64,000 bases of DNA, from positions 1,562,192 to 1,626,191 of the forward strand of contig NZ_CP061302.1 of NCBI RefSeq assembly GCF_018687675.1. Direction: 5' to 3'. Below, piece after piece: positions 41,302 through 49,766 of the stretch (position 1 is its first letter; every line of letters starts with the position of its first letter). This DNA comes from Polynucleobacter sp. MG-Unter2-18 (GTDB taxonomy: Bacteria > Pseudomonadota > Gammaproteobacteria > Burkholderiales > Burkholderiaceae). Under the pieces are notes generated by a model. The model ran no database searches. It had not been told where the DNA came from and was given only the letters and a program-made list of their open reading frames with translations. A program made the translations under genes and the position numbers.

Positions 41302-42663
41302 TTAAGTCCTAAAAAGGCTCCACGAAGTTTCAGACTTTTTCTCTAATTGGAAATTGGGGTTTTCTTTATCGTCAGCCTGACGAGCTAAGTAGAAAACTAC
41401 CCAAATGTAAGCAGCTAACAAACCCACATAAAGAGCCAAATAAGCAAATAGAGTAGAAAAGACCATGCCCGTTGGCAAAGTCGTTGCGGCCTGTGCAGTA
41501 GTTAGCACTCCAGTCACCAAATAAGGTTGTCGTCCAATTTCAGTTACATACCAACCGGCTAAGACGGCAACCCAGCCAGAGAAGGTCATCAGCACTAAAC
41601 CTTTGGCTAACAACTTTGGTAAAGGTCGATTTTGACGCATCTGCCAACGTCCCAACCATGAAAATAAGAGCATCAAGATGCCGACTCCAACCATCACCCT
41701 AAAGGCAAAAAATACAGGGGCGACAGGCGGGATCTTATCTCCAAAATCATTCAATCCCTTAACTTCACCATCCCAGCTATGGGTTAAGTAAAAAGATGCC
41801 AGCTTAGGAATACTGATCTCGTAATCATTGGTACGTGTTTTTTGATTGGGAATGCCAAAGATCACTGCAGGCACACCAGTACCGCCATTCCAAATTCCTT
41901 CCATGGCAGCGAGCTTTGCAGGCTGATGATGAAGAGTATTTAGGCCATGCAGATCTCCAAGCATAATTTGAATTGGCGTTAACACCATGGCAGCAGTAAG
42001 CGCCAATTTCATTACCATCAAATTGGCTTCAGAACGGCTATTACGTAAGTAGCGGTAAGCAGAGATTCCAGCCAAGAAAAACGAGACAGTCAAAAATGAA
42101 GCTAACATCATATGGCTAAGGCGATAAGGCATCGATGGATTAAAGACGATAGCCAGCCAATCAACGGCATGCGCTCTGCCATCAATCATGGTGAAACCCT
42201 GTGGGGTTTGCATCCATGAATTTAAAGCAATAATCCAAAAAGCTGACAGGCTAGTGCCAAAAGCCACTAAAAAGGTAGCTAATGTATGCACTCGTTGCGA
42301 AACACGCTTTGCACCAAATAGCATGACGCCTAAGAAAGTTGCTTCAAGGAAAAAGGCTGTTAGGACTTCGTAGGCTAATAATGGACCGGCAATGTTGCCA
42401 ACTGTCTCCATGTACCCAGGCCAGTTTGTTCCAAACTGAAAACTCATCGTGATACCACTCACGACACCCAAAGCAAATGTTAGAGCAAAGATTTTGATCC
42501 AGAACTGATATGCCTCTTTCCAGCAATCTAATCCAGTCCTATTGTGCTGAATCTTGAAGTAAAAGAGGAACCAGCCCAAGGCAATCGAAATAGTTGGAAA
42601 TAGAATATGAAAAGAAATATTCGCTCCAAATTGGATTCTGCTCAAAATAAGTGTGTCCAACAT
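41302..42663 (-). CDS. cydA: Cytochrome bd/CIO oxidase subunit I
   Basis: ATG 42663 (MLDTLILSRIQFGANISFHI) is chosen over 42678. The haem-ligand histidine lies in the first helix. QFGTNWPGYMETVGNIAGP and GWYVTEIGRQPYLVTGVLTT are conserved CydA segments. The protein (about 453 residues) has a short Q-loop, as in the CioA branch of cyanide-insensitive oxidases. It reduces O2 with quinol electrons. Confidence 0.92.
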   Translation of the reverse strand: MLDTLILSRIQFGANISFHILFPTISIALGWFLFYFKIQHNRTGLDCWKEAYQFWIKIFALTFALGVVSGITMSFQFGTNWPGYMETVGNIAGPLLAYEVLTAFFLEATFLGVMLFGAKRVSQRVHTLATFLVAFGTSLSAFWIIALNSWMQTPQGFTMIDGRAHAVDWLAIVFNPSMPYRLSHMMLASFLTVSFFLAGISAYRYLRNSRSEANLMVMKLALTAAMVLTPIQIMLGDLHGLNTLHHQPAKLAAMEGIWNGGTGVPAVIFGIPNQKTRTNDYEISIPKLASFYLTHSWDGEVKGLNDFGDKIPPVAPVFFAFRVMVGVGILMLLFSWLGRWQMRQNRPLPKLLAKGLVLMTFSGWVAVLAGWYVTEIGRQPYLVTGVLTTAQAATTLPTGMVFSTLFAYLALYVGLLAAYIWVVFYLARQADDKENPNFQLEKKSETSWSLFRT

Positions 42664-42939
42664 CCCATTACCCCTCATTTTTAATGTATTTTTTTATTAT
42701 CCTCCTTACCCCTAAGGATTGCTGAGCTGGCTTTATAGCTATGCCATTTGATTGATAGCTAAAGCAAAGTGGGTGCCAACCTTCAAAACAGATTAGTTTG
42801 AGTGAGGTTGAAATCAGGCACTTACTGGAGTTATTAAGACGCAAAAAACGAAATCTTAAAAAAACATTAAGCATTGATAGCCCCAGACTAAGTCTTGGAA
42901 AGCTTCTTAAAAGTATCGTATTTTTTAAGAATTAACTAA
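42664..42939. other. Intergenic region upstream of cydA
   Basis: No gene seen. It should contain the cydAB promoter. The right end is AT-rich. Confidence 0.4.
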
Positions 42940-43581
42940 TTAGTTAATTTTCCTCAAAACTATTTGAGCTGTCATTTTTCCTGCAAAAGTAACATCTAAC
43001 TGCATCCCATCATTGCCCTCAAGGACCTGAACGCCTTCCTTTTGTTCGGGTAGCGTACTTTGTACAGCGAACATATCTTTAGGCCAATCCACTCTAAGTT
43101 GTGCTGACATTGGCAGGTAGCCGTCAAAATACCTTCTCATCAGTGGGCCTGCATTGAGTTGATAAGTTGAATCTGCGATCTTATCTAAGGCCCGGGATCT
43201 TAAATCAATGCACACGGTAGCGCCGCGCTCAACATCGGTCAAGGTCACTTGATTGCCCTTGATTTCAGCAGAAGCTATCTTGCTCATACTTTTTACTGCA
43301 ATCGCTTGGACTCTTTCAGGATTAAAAACAATCACAATCTTACGAATGGGATCGAGCTGAATATGGCAAGTAGCAATATCAACAATGCCGTTCTCTAAGC
43401 TTAATGGGGTAATTTTTACCCTAGACTGAAATGAATAGGCGCCTGGATCTGGGCGCTCTTTTAAGAATTTAATTTCACCCTCTGAGGCAATATCAGAAAA
43501 CTCTAGCGCGGCGACTGGCATGGCCATTAGACATAAGCTAAGCCATAGCCCAGTCCAGATTGAGGTGCGTAGAAAATTCAT
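42940..43581 (-). CDS. Exported hypothetical protein
   Basis: 213 residues with a clear signal peptide (LWLSLCLMAMPVAALEF). The mature part is beta-rich, with one cysteine pair (IATCHIQLD; ATVCIDLRS) that could form a disulfide. I do not recognise the family. It stands alone at the right end of module 2, with a strong leftward terminator beyond its start at 43641-43660. Confidence 0.65.
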   Translation of the reverse strand: MNFLRTSIWTGLWLSLCLMAMPVAALEFSDIASEGEIKFLKERPDPGAYSFQSRVKITPLSLENGIVDIATCHIQLDPIRKIVIVFNPERVQAIAVKSMSKIASAEIKGNQVTLTDVERGATVCIDLRSRALDKIADSTYQLNAGPLMRRYFDGYLPMSAQLRVDWPKDMFAVQSTLPEQKEGVQVLEGNDGMQLDVTFAGKMTAQIVLRKIN

Positions 43582-43640
43582 GGGAGTATCTTAAGAGAAA
43601 TTAACGAATCTCGCTTAAAACAATATTGTCTATAAATAAA

Positions 43641-43706
43641 AAACCACCCGAAGGTGGTTTTGGTGTTTCTTGGTGGCCGGGGCGGAAGCGACCGGGGCCG
43701 AGGATG
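43641..43706 (-). repeat. tRNA-3'-end-like repeat, copy 2, with terminator
   Basis: Leftward, CGGTCGCTTCCGCCCC-GGCC-ACCA resembles a degenerate T-arm, acceptor and CCA (closest in look to tRNA-Phe), followed by the hairpin AAACCACC-TTCG-GGTGGTTT (43641-43660) and a T-tract. It shares about 58 bp with 12505-12562. Probably a tRNA scar with its old terminator. Confidence 0.45.
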
Positions 43707-43733
43707 GCCGACTTATTTATATCGCTATTAGCC

Positions 43734-44092
43734 AGAAAATGTGTAGTGCCGCCTACACACTTTTTGAACCTCACAAGCGTTACTTAAAGTAACACTCAAA
43801 TGACCAAACCCTACCTTTCATCTCAAAAGCTAGTTTTTTGTTATGTTTAGGTCGAGTTTAGGTTCTCAGGTTATGAGAGCAGACATCCAAAGAAAACTGC
43901 TAGGATTTCAACAGGTTACAGCGCCTGTTTATCGGTGTGTGAGCTTTTGTGTGACTAGATTAACAAGATCATAGCCAACACTAGTTCACTCTTTGGTTTT
44001 CAAAACCACATGATTTTTACAGCAACCATCTAGCACTTCGTTGCTCCAAAGTACTTTTTGAATGATTTGTAAGTGTTACTTAAAGTGACGCC
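43734..44092. repeat. Internal array junction 2 (core 43871-43877)
   Basis: Same layout as 32405-32763: hairpin TGTGTAG/CTACACA (43740-43759), palindrome AGCGTTACTT-A-AAGTAACACT (43776-43796), core TTATGAG (43871-43877), AGCAGA, GTGTGTGAG repeats, gene-free hairpins, and a decayed palindrome (44072-44092). Slightly more diverged than junction 1. Confidence 0.85.
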
Positions 44093-44098
44093 TATTTT

Positions 44099-44713
44099 CT
44101 ACTCCATCCTACAAAAGCAATACAAGAACTGCTGGGTTGTTCCTGCTGGAGTTTGGTGAAGTTCTGTTGAGCTATTAATGAGTTTGAAATTCTTACCAAA
44201 CTGCCCGTGCAGGTTTTCAGAGTCATAGCGAACCACATCTAAGCCGCTACACTTTTCTGGACCCTCGGGTCCAAAGGTGGACATAATCACATAGCCACCA
44301 TGCCTAACTGAGCGCATCACTTGCTCTACATATCTTGCTCGTTGTGATTCTTCAATTAGAAAATGAAAGACGGCTCTATCGTGCCAAATATCAAAATAGC
44401 CTTGAGGTAATTTTGCCTGTGTAATGTCAGCGCAATACCAGTGAACCTTATCAGCCTGCTTGCCAATACGATCCCTAGCTACATCAATTGCTTTTTGAGA
44501 AATATCTAAAACACTGATGTCCTCATAACCCTCAGACAAAAGGTCATCCACTAGTGTAGATTCGCCGCCACCAATATCAATAATGGCAGCGCCTTTATTG
44601 GTGCTGGCTTGATGGATAAGATTTAAAGAGGTTTCAAGGTGTGGCGCATACCAACTCACCGCATCTGGCGCCTTGTCGCCATAGACTTTTTCCCAGTGTT
44701 CTTTTTTGTTCAT
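44099..44713 (-). CDS. Class I SAM-dependent methyltransferase
   Basis: 204 residues. AIIDIGGGESTLVDDLL is the SAM-binding motif I, with ISVLDISQKAIDVARDRI as the acidic strand and FDIWHDRAVFHFLIEESQRA as motif IV. This W-H-D-R-A-V-F-H arrangement is common in small thiopurine-type and thiol or selenium methyltransferases. The rhodanese neighbours suggest a sulfur- or chalcogen-related substrate (inference). Confidence 0.85.
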   Translation of the reverse strand: MNKKEHWEKVYGDKAPDAVSWYAPHLETSLNLIHQASTNKGAAIIDIGGGESTLVDDLLSEGYEDISVLDISQKAIDVARDRIGKQADKVHWYCADITQAKLPQGYFDIWHDRAVFHFLIEESQRARYVEQVMRSVRHGGYVIMSTFGPEGPEKCSGLDVVRYDSENLHGQFGKNFKLINSSTELHQTPAGTTQQFLYCFCRME

Positions 44714-44716
44714 TTG

Positions 44717-45172
44717 CTAGTGCTTAGGTTGTTTGTTAACAGCCTTCTTGTAAGCATCCATGCCACCTTTAGCTTTCCACTCCTCATAGCCACCTTGAAG
44801 AATGCGCAAATTCTCATAGCCAGCAACACGCAAAGCAAAGCCTGCCTGTGCCGAGAGACTACCAGTATTACAGTAGATTAAGACAGGCTTGTTTTTAGGA
44901 ATCTTATCCTTTTGTGCCAACACTTGGCGCCACTCAATGTTGACCGCTCCAGGAATATGACTCTTATCGAACTGAGCCTTATCTCTAGTATCAATCACCA
45001 TCATCTTCTTGTATTCTTCTGCGGGTATCTGCTCAGGAAATATCGTAGCGCCGCCATAGTCCACAAACTCAAGATAACCCGCCATCTCATCAACAGCAAT
45101 AGCTTTGTTATCAGCAAACGCTGGGCTTGCTATGAATGATGTGAGCGCAAGCGCAATGAATAGTTTTCTCAT
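44717..45172 (-). CDS. Exported rhodanese-like protein
   Basis: 151 residues with a signal peptide (ALALTSFIASPAFADNK). MVIDTRDKAQFDKSHIPGAV and the catalytic loop PVLIYCNTGSLSAQAGFALR define a single active rhodanese domain. Its ATG follows directly on the TAA of the upstream gene, implying coupling, and the methyltransferase gene follows 3 nt later. Confidence 0.9.
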   Translation of the reverse strand: MRKLFIALALTSFIASPAFADNKAIAVDEMAGYLEFVDYGGATIFPEQIPAEEYKKMMVIDTRDKAQFDKSHIPGAVNIEWRQVLAQKDKIPKNKPVLIYCNTGSLSAQAGFALRVAGYENLRILQGGYEEWKAKGGMDAYKKAVNKQPKH

Positions 45173-45598
45173 TTATTTCCCAGTCTTAATGGTTGATTTG
45201 AACTTATCGAATTCAGGTCTCACGCTATCGTTAAATAACTTACCTTGCTTCTTTTGTTTGGTAGTCCCTTCTAGCTCAAGAATGTCAGCAATGATTTGGT
45301 AGCTCACCATGCCATTGTGAGCACCGCCACTTGCCGCTATGTTTTGTCCGTTGTACCAAACTGAAGGAGCTGGCGTCAATGGCGGAACGGCTGTTTGAGG
45401 CAGAATCAAAATAGGTAGTCGATAGGCATTAGCTATCTCAGCGGCAATTTGAACATTGGTATTACATCTAGTCCCAGGTGGGTCTTGATTAATGAATACC
45501 AAGGCTTTTTGCCCATTAATCTCTAGCGGAACAGGGCTGTTAGCCAGAACGCTTAATGAGAACAAAGAGATAATGACACCCATGAGTTTTCTAAGCAT
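45173..45598 (-). CDS. Exported thioredoxin-like hypothetical protein
   Basis: 141 residues: a signal peptide ending SVLANS, then ALVFINQDPPGTRCNTNVQI, IANAYRLPILILPQTAVPPL and APSVWYNGQNIAASGG. The strand-helix order and a cis-Pro-like VPP recall a thioredoxin fold with one cysteine. Not firmly assigned. First gene of the leftward rhodanese operon, divergent from the ArsR-rhodanese gene. Confidence 0.6.
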   Translation of the reverse strand: MLRKLMGVIISLFSLSVLANSPVPLEINGQKALVFINQDPPGTRCNTNVQIAAEIANAYRLPILILPQTAVPPLTPAPSVWYNGQNIAASGGAHNGMVSYQIIADILELEGTTKQKKQGKLFNDSVRPEFDKFKSTIKTGK

Positions 45599-45638
45599 TT
45601 ACACCCTCACTTATATTCAATAAAATCATTGAATGATT

Positions 45639-46313
45639 ATGCCCAAACAAACAACCACTTTCAAGCAAAAACTTTACGAACAGTTCGCCAAACTCGGGAA
45701 AGCCCTTGGTTCTGAAGTTCGCCTAGAGCTGATCGAACTCATTATTCAATGCCCCACAGCTGTTGAAGACCTTGCTAAGAAGGTTAAGCTGCCCATTGCC
45801 AATGTATCGCAACATCTACAAGTACTTAAACAAGTAGGCATTGTGAACACGATCAGACAAGGTAAATCCATTGTTTATGAGATAGCGGACTCAGATGTCA
45901 TTGATTTGTTCTTAAAGCTACAAGGTGTTGGACAGCGCCACATTGAAGAAGTCGATAGCCTCGTCAATAAGTACCTCACCTCGCGAGACAGCTTAGAAGG
46001 TATGCCAGTCAATCAAGTACTTAAATTAGCTAAGCGTGGAGAAATCACGCTTTTAGATGTGCGGCCTAATGAAGAGTACGCTCACTCCCATCTTGAAGGG
46101 GCACTCAATATCACCCTTGAAGAATTAGAAGAGAGATTGGGAGACTTCCCCAAATCTAAAACGATTGTGGCTTACTGTAGGGGTACATACTGCGTACTAT
46201 CCTACGAAGCCGTAAAGCGCCTCAGAAAAAAAGGATTCAAGGCAGTACGAGCAGAAGACGGCATACCTAATTGGCTCAATATGAATCTAAAACTAGCCAA
46301 ACAAGACGAGTAG
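45639..46313 (+). CDS. ArsR-type regulator fused to a rhodanese domain
   Basis: I take the second ATG (45639). Residues 1-95 form a winged helix (KALGSEVRLELIELIIQC, LPIANVSQHLQVLKQVGIV). Residues 125-220 form a rhodanese with EITLLDVRPNEEYAHSHLEG and the catalytic loop TIVAYCRGTYCVLSYEAVKR. The fusion couples DNA binding to sulfane-sulfur sensing. It is divergent from the exported rhodanese operon and probably controls it. Confidence 0.9.
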   Translation: MPKQTTTFKQKLYEQFAKLGKALGSEVRLELIELIIQCPTAVEDLAKKVKLPIANVSQHLQVLKQVGIVNTIRQGKSIVYEIADSDVIDLFLKLQGVGQRHIEEVDSLVNKYLTSRDSLEGMPVNQVLKLAKRGEITLLDVRPNEEYAHSHLEGALNITLEELEERLGDFPKSKTIVAYCRGTYCVLSYEAVKRLRKKGFKAVRAEDGIPNWLNMNLKLAKQDE

Positions 46314-46316
46314 TGA

Positions 46317-47126
46317 TTGTTCCGTCTTAATCGCCTCATTCAAACGCCACAGTCTGCTTTTAAGTCGGCAATTATTTTATCTTTGGCTTTACACGTTTGC
46401 TTTCTACTTTTATGGGCTCCATCAGCAGTAAAGCCGCTAAAAAAAATTAAAGATGATGTCGTTGTTATCAAGCTGAACGAGCCGCAAGAAAAGCAAGAGC
46501 CCGTCAACATTCAAAAGAATCAAACGCTCACAACGAAAGCTCCGGCAACACAAGCCGCCCCAAATGCCCCAACAGCAGAAGAGTGGGCTTTTGCCTCAAC
46601 ATACACATTAAAAAATAGTAAAGGCTACAGACACACTTGGGGCAAGCAAGTGCGTAGCATGATGGGAACAGCCGTTGAAGGTGTCGATCAAGGACAAGTG
46701 AGATTCAGAATCGAGATTGCTCCAAATGGCAGCATCATTAGAGTTGAAACGCTTTGGAAGACATCTGATAAAGCAGAGGTGCTGGCTCGCAAAGCAATTT
46801 ATTCAATGCCACCGCCACCACCCACGCCAACTGGTAAACCACTCATCTTTGAAAAGACAATTTCATTTTCACCATTTGCTACTGATGACACGCCAATTTA
46901 TAGCGATGACTGCTTGCCTGATCCACCATCATTTAATAATCTCTTTGCTTGGGATGGCAGATCGCCACAAGAGATTAAACAAAATAAGCCTGCCGAAAAA
47001 CTCAGTCCTGAAGCATTAGCAGAGTGTCTCAAACAATTACCTCAAGATTCTATTGAAGGTGTTGCCGCTCATAATCAGAGACAACTGGATCAATGGGGGT
47101 CAAGCAATCTGAATCAAAGAAAGTAG
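46317..47126 (+). CDS. TonB-family energy transducer-like protein
   Basis: The start is TTG 46317, 3 nt after the regulator stop. An N-terminal membrane anchor (FKSAIILSLALHVCFLLLWA) is followed by a Pro/Gln/Lys linker and a C-terminal TonB-like domain (GQVRFRIEIAPNGSIIRVE). A long C-terminal tail with DDCLPDPPSF follows and is not standard. It may energise the TonB-dependent receptor of module 1 or a relative; this is inference. Confidence 0.7.
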   Translation: MFRLNRLIQTPQSAFKSAIILSLALHVCFLLLWAPSAVKPLKKIKDDVVVIKLNEPQEKQEPVNIQKNQTLTTKAPATQAAPNAPTAEEWAFASTYTLKNSKGYRHTWGKQVRSMMGTAVEGVDQGQVRFRIEIAPNGSIIRVETLWKTSDKAEVLARKAIYSMPPPPPTPTGKPLIFEKTISFSPFATDDTPIYSDDCLPDPPSFNNLFAWDGRSPQEIKQNKPAEKLSPEALAECLKQLPQDSIEGVAAHNQRQLDQWGSSNLNQRK

Positions 47127-47131
47127 TTCAC

Positions 47132-47180
47132 ATACATACGTCTATGCGCATATATTTGTAATGTCGTTTTAAACGACATT
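47132..47180. promoter_or_regulatory. Operator-like repeats upstream of DUF3147
   Basis: An AT-rich ATACGTCTATGCGCATATAT element (47136-47155) resembles the sulfur-module operators. It is followed by a perfect 21-bp palindrome AATGTCGTTT-T-AAACGACATT at 47160-47180, 37 bp before the DUF3147 start. Confidence 0.5.
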
Positions 47181-47216
47181 CCTATAACGAAGTAGGCACA
47201 CACAATAAAGGCTTCT

Positions 47217-47567
47217 ATGGCTTGGATCATCACCAAATATCTACTAACAGCAGGAATGGTTGTATTCATTTCTGAGGTTGCCAAACGCAGTGATAGGTTA
47301 GGCGGTTTTATTGCGGCATTGCCCTTAATGACTCTTTTAACTTTAGTGTGGCTGTATGTAGAAAATCAGCCGGAAGAGAAAATAGCAAATCACGCTTATT
47401 ACACCTTTTGGTATGTGATCCCTACATTGCCGATGTTTCTGCTATTTCCCCATCTACTTCCAAAGCTAGGCTTCTGGATGACCATGGCCACGTGTGTAGT
47501 AGCGGCAGTTATCTGTTTTGGCTTATTTGCCTTAGTGATGAAAAGCGTTGGGATTGAGCTGCTGTAG
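47217..47567 (+). CDS. DUF3147 membrane protein
   Basis: 116 residues, four hydrophobic helices. YLLTAGMVVFISEVAKRSDR and GGFIAALPLMTLLTLVWLYV are the DUF3147 signature. Inner-membrane, function unknown. A palindrome at 47160-47180 lies in its promoter region. Its stop abuts the junction repeat. Confidence 0.9.
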   Translation: MAWIITKYLLTAGMVVFISEVAKRSDRLGGFIAALPLMTLLTLVWLYVENQPEEKIANHAYYTFWYVIPTLPMFLLFPHLLPKLGFWMTMATCVVAAVICFGLFALVMKSVGIELL

Positions 47568-47775
47568 AAAATGTGCAGTAATTGCCTACACACTTTTGAG
47601 CATACCCAGCGTTACTTAAAGTAACGCTCAAATGACCAAACCAATCATTTTCTTCACAAGCCTATCTTTTTGTGACGTTTAGGTCCTGTTTAGGTTCTCT
47701 GGTTATGAGAGCAGACAACTTTTGTGTCCGGCTCGTTGAGCTAAGAAAGCAACCGTTACTTTACGTAACGGTTGC
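47565..47775. repeat. Internal array junction 3 (core 47703-47709)
   Basis: Left part matches junction 1 closely: hairpin TGTGCAG/CTACACA (47572-47592), palindrome AGCGTTACTT-A-AAGTAACGCT (47608-47628), core TTATGAG (47703-47709), AGCAGA. The right part is different and shorter, ending in a variant palindrome GCAACCGTTAC-TTTAC-GTAACGGTTGC (47749-47775). Thus the module to the right has a different left end. Confidence 0.85.
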
Positions 47776-47794
47776 AATTCACAAACGTTACCTC

Positions 47795-48103
47795 CTAGCC
47801 TAGTACCTTAGGCGTATATTTTGCTAGCTGCGACTCAAAGTCCCACTTGATGTAATCAGCATCTTTAAATGTACCGATCTGCACGCCAGAACTAGTAATT
47901 GCCCACCCAGCGCTGGACTTAGTAATTTCAAATTCATAGTCGCCATGCCGATCTGTATACCGAGCAAGGTAATGCTGAGGAGTATCAATGAGCACCTCAG
48001 GCGAAAGATGCTCAAACTGCAAAATAACGCTTTCATGATTTTTTAATGCATTAATTATTTGATTGACATCGTTTTTAAGTGCGGTTTCAAAAGCTAAGTT
48101 CAT
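47795..48103 (-). CDS. Hypothetical island protein (102 aa)
   Basis: ATG 48103 is preferred because AGGAA lies upstream at usable spacing. The product starts MNLAFETALKNDVNQIINAL and ends KWDFESQLAKYTPKVLG. Mixed alpha/beta, soluble. Not recognised. Third gene of a leftward set with 48118-48918 and 48980-49645. Confidence 0.6.
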   Translation of the reverse strand: MNLAFETALKNDVNQIINALKNHESVILQFEHLSPEVLIDTPQHYLARYTDRHGDYEFEITKSSAGWAITSSGVQIGTFKDADYIKWDFESQLAKYTPKVLG

Positions 48104-48117
48104 GATCATTTCCTTTT

Positions 48118-48918
48118 TTAGATTACAGTGGCTTCGTTAACAAGCTCAATCTGCTCTACAGCCCGACTGCCTTGATTGAGCTTTTCTCGCTCTTCATTTG
48201 CCTTGATTCGCATTTTCGCAACGCCTTCTCGAGCTGTATCCATATCTTTACAAAGATAGGCGCTTAATTTTTTAAGCGCATAGTTTTCAAGCTCGACTTC
48301 AGCTGGCAACTTACAGACGACGTTGTAGTGCCCATTACTAACAGTGCACACCACATACTCAAATTCGCAGTTGTCGTTATTAATGCCATCGAACTGATTG
48401 GGCGCCGCAAACTTAGCAAATGGAAAGTAGCCACGTGACTGCAAATAAGTGCGCGTAAGTTCTAAACGCTCATCCTCAAGCTGTTGCTTCTCGTCTACTT
48501 TCTCATCATCTACCCCAGCTAGACGCATTTTTTCCAAGCCGCCTGCCTCAATAATTGCTTGCGGTAATTCGGCCGCCTTAAAGTGGCACGCCATAGCAGT
48601 CTCGATTGCCCTGGTATAGACATGCGCCGTTTTACGATCAGCTCTAGTAATGTATTTGACAAGTAAGGCAACATCGCTGGTATTTTCTTGCACCTTAATG
48701 TTTGCCTCTTTAAGCCTATACCGTAGGTTAAAAAATAGATCCTCCTTATCTGGACTTGCTTCAAACTGCTGAGCCAATTCCATGATTTTTGACAATAGCT
48801 CATAGAGCTTTCGTCTACCAGTCACTATGTATTGGTCATTGAATAGATCATGCTCTATGGCCAACACTTCAGCCTGGCTTATTAATGATTTATTCACTAC
48901 TAATTCATTTTTTTTCAT
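48118..48918 (-). CDS. Hypothetical island protein (266 aa)
   Basis: A soluble, mostly helical acidic protein starting MKKNELVVNKSLISQAEVLA. The C-terminal third contains FEYVVCTVSNGHYNVVCKLP followed by a coiled-coil-like KMRIKANEEREKLNQGSRA. No nucleotide-binding motif. Not recognised; probably plasmid- or ICE-type accessory. Confidence 0.65.
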   Translation of the reverse strand: MKKNELVVNKSLISQAEVLAIEHDLFNDQYIVTGRRKLYELLSKIMELAQQFEASPDKEDLFFNLRYRLKEANIKVQENTSDVALLVKYITRADRKTAHVYTRAIETAMACHFKAAELPQAIIEAGGLEKMRLAGVDDEKVDEKQQLEDERLELTRTYLQSRGYFPFAKFAAPNQFDGINNDNCEFEYVVCTVSNGHYNVVCKLPAEVELENYALKKLSAYLCKDMDTAREGVAKMRIKANEEREKLNQGSRAVEQIELVNEATVI

Positions 48919-48979
48919 TTTTTATTTCCTTATTTGATTTGCTTATGCAGCGCCAATAGCAGCGCTGCTTTTTTTACTA

Positions 48980-49645
48980 TTAGTGATAGAGATAGGCATT
49001 TTGGCGTATCGGACTATCTGAGTTAATTTCTGAATGGCAGTTGTATTTGATGCCTAAGCGATCGCAAGCTTCGATTAATGCCTCGCCAATTTCCGAGTCA
49101 TCGAACGAGAAACCCAGCTCCTCAAATACGATGCTGGATGCCTCTTGCATAATCCAGACATCGTCTTCCGTGAGCGCAATTTGATTGGCAATCTTAAATG
49201 CCGCCTGATGTACTTTATTCATGCAGTCCGAGCACATATTGGCATTTAGGCATTCCATGATTGGGTCAAATTCTGCCTCATCCTCACTAGATTCGTCCGT
49301 AAGTCCCAAAGCCATATTCATATGATCGACCAAACCATCCCGATCAATAAATTGCATGCCGTAGCGCTTGGCTGATTTTATGCGCGCCTTGGTCGCCTTC
49401 GAATCCTTTAAGCAGATACCATGCACGTCCATGGTGAGCTGATCAATTCGATCAAGTACCTTTAGATCTTTGCGGTTCAGCTTTACACCTTGACTGACTT
49501 TGTTAATGGCTCTTGTGTAAAGTTCTAAGTCCTCTTGGCTTAAACCTTCCTTAATAGTTTCATGAACATCTAGCAATCCAATTCCAGTGCTAGATAACAT
49601 GATTTTGTCCGCACTGACCATCCCCAATTTCACTGTATTTCTCAT
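48980..49645 (-). CDS. Hypothetical island protein (221 aa)
   Basis: Helical soluble protein beginning MRNTVKLGMVSADKIMLSST, with a cysteine pair MCSDCMNKVHQAAFKIA and an acidic central region (DESSEDEAEFD). The CxxC could bind zinc. Not recognised. First of three leftward genes, divergent from 49767-50726. Confidence 0.65.
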   Translation of the reverse strand: MRNTVKLGMVSADKIMLSSTGIGLLDVHETIKEGLSQEDLELYTRAINKVSQGVKLNRKDLKVLDRIDQLTMDVHGICLKDSKATKARIKSAKRYGMQFIDRDGLVDHMNMALGLTDESSEDEAEFDPIMECLNANMCSDCMNKVHQAAFKIANQIALTEDDVWIMQEASSIVFEELGFSFDDSEIGEALIEACDRLGIKYNCHSEINSDSPIRQNAYLYH

Positions 49646-49766
49646 CTTTAATTCTCCTCATTTATGGTCTAGACACTATGTTTCGATCCATGAAATAAGT
49701 GTAGAATTTATTAGCAACTATTTGATTTGACTGTTTATTGTCACCGTTAAGTGTTAATATATTTGA

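Larger units (their letters stand above)
32546..43877. mobile_element. Island module 2: reduced-sulfur oxidation and bd-type oxidase
   Basis: Bounded by cores at 32546-32552 and 43871-43877 (about 11.3 kb). Contents: rhodaneses, a split YeeE/YedE transporter, an ArsR pseudogene, FccB with cytochrome c, HiPIP, a CRP/FNR regulator and CydAB. No recombinase inside. The genes form one physiological unit for sulfide or thiosulfate use. Confidence 0.7.
43871..47709. mobile_element. Island module 3: rhodanese/ArsR module
   Basis: Bounded by cores at 43871-43877 and 47703-47709 (about 3.8 kb). Carries a methyltransferase, an exported rhodanese, an exported thioredoxin-like protein, an ArsR-rhodanese fusion, a TonB-like protein and DUF3147. 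No recombinase inside. Confidence 0.68.
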
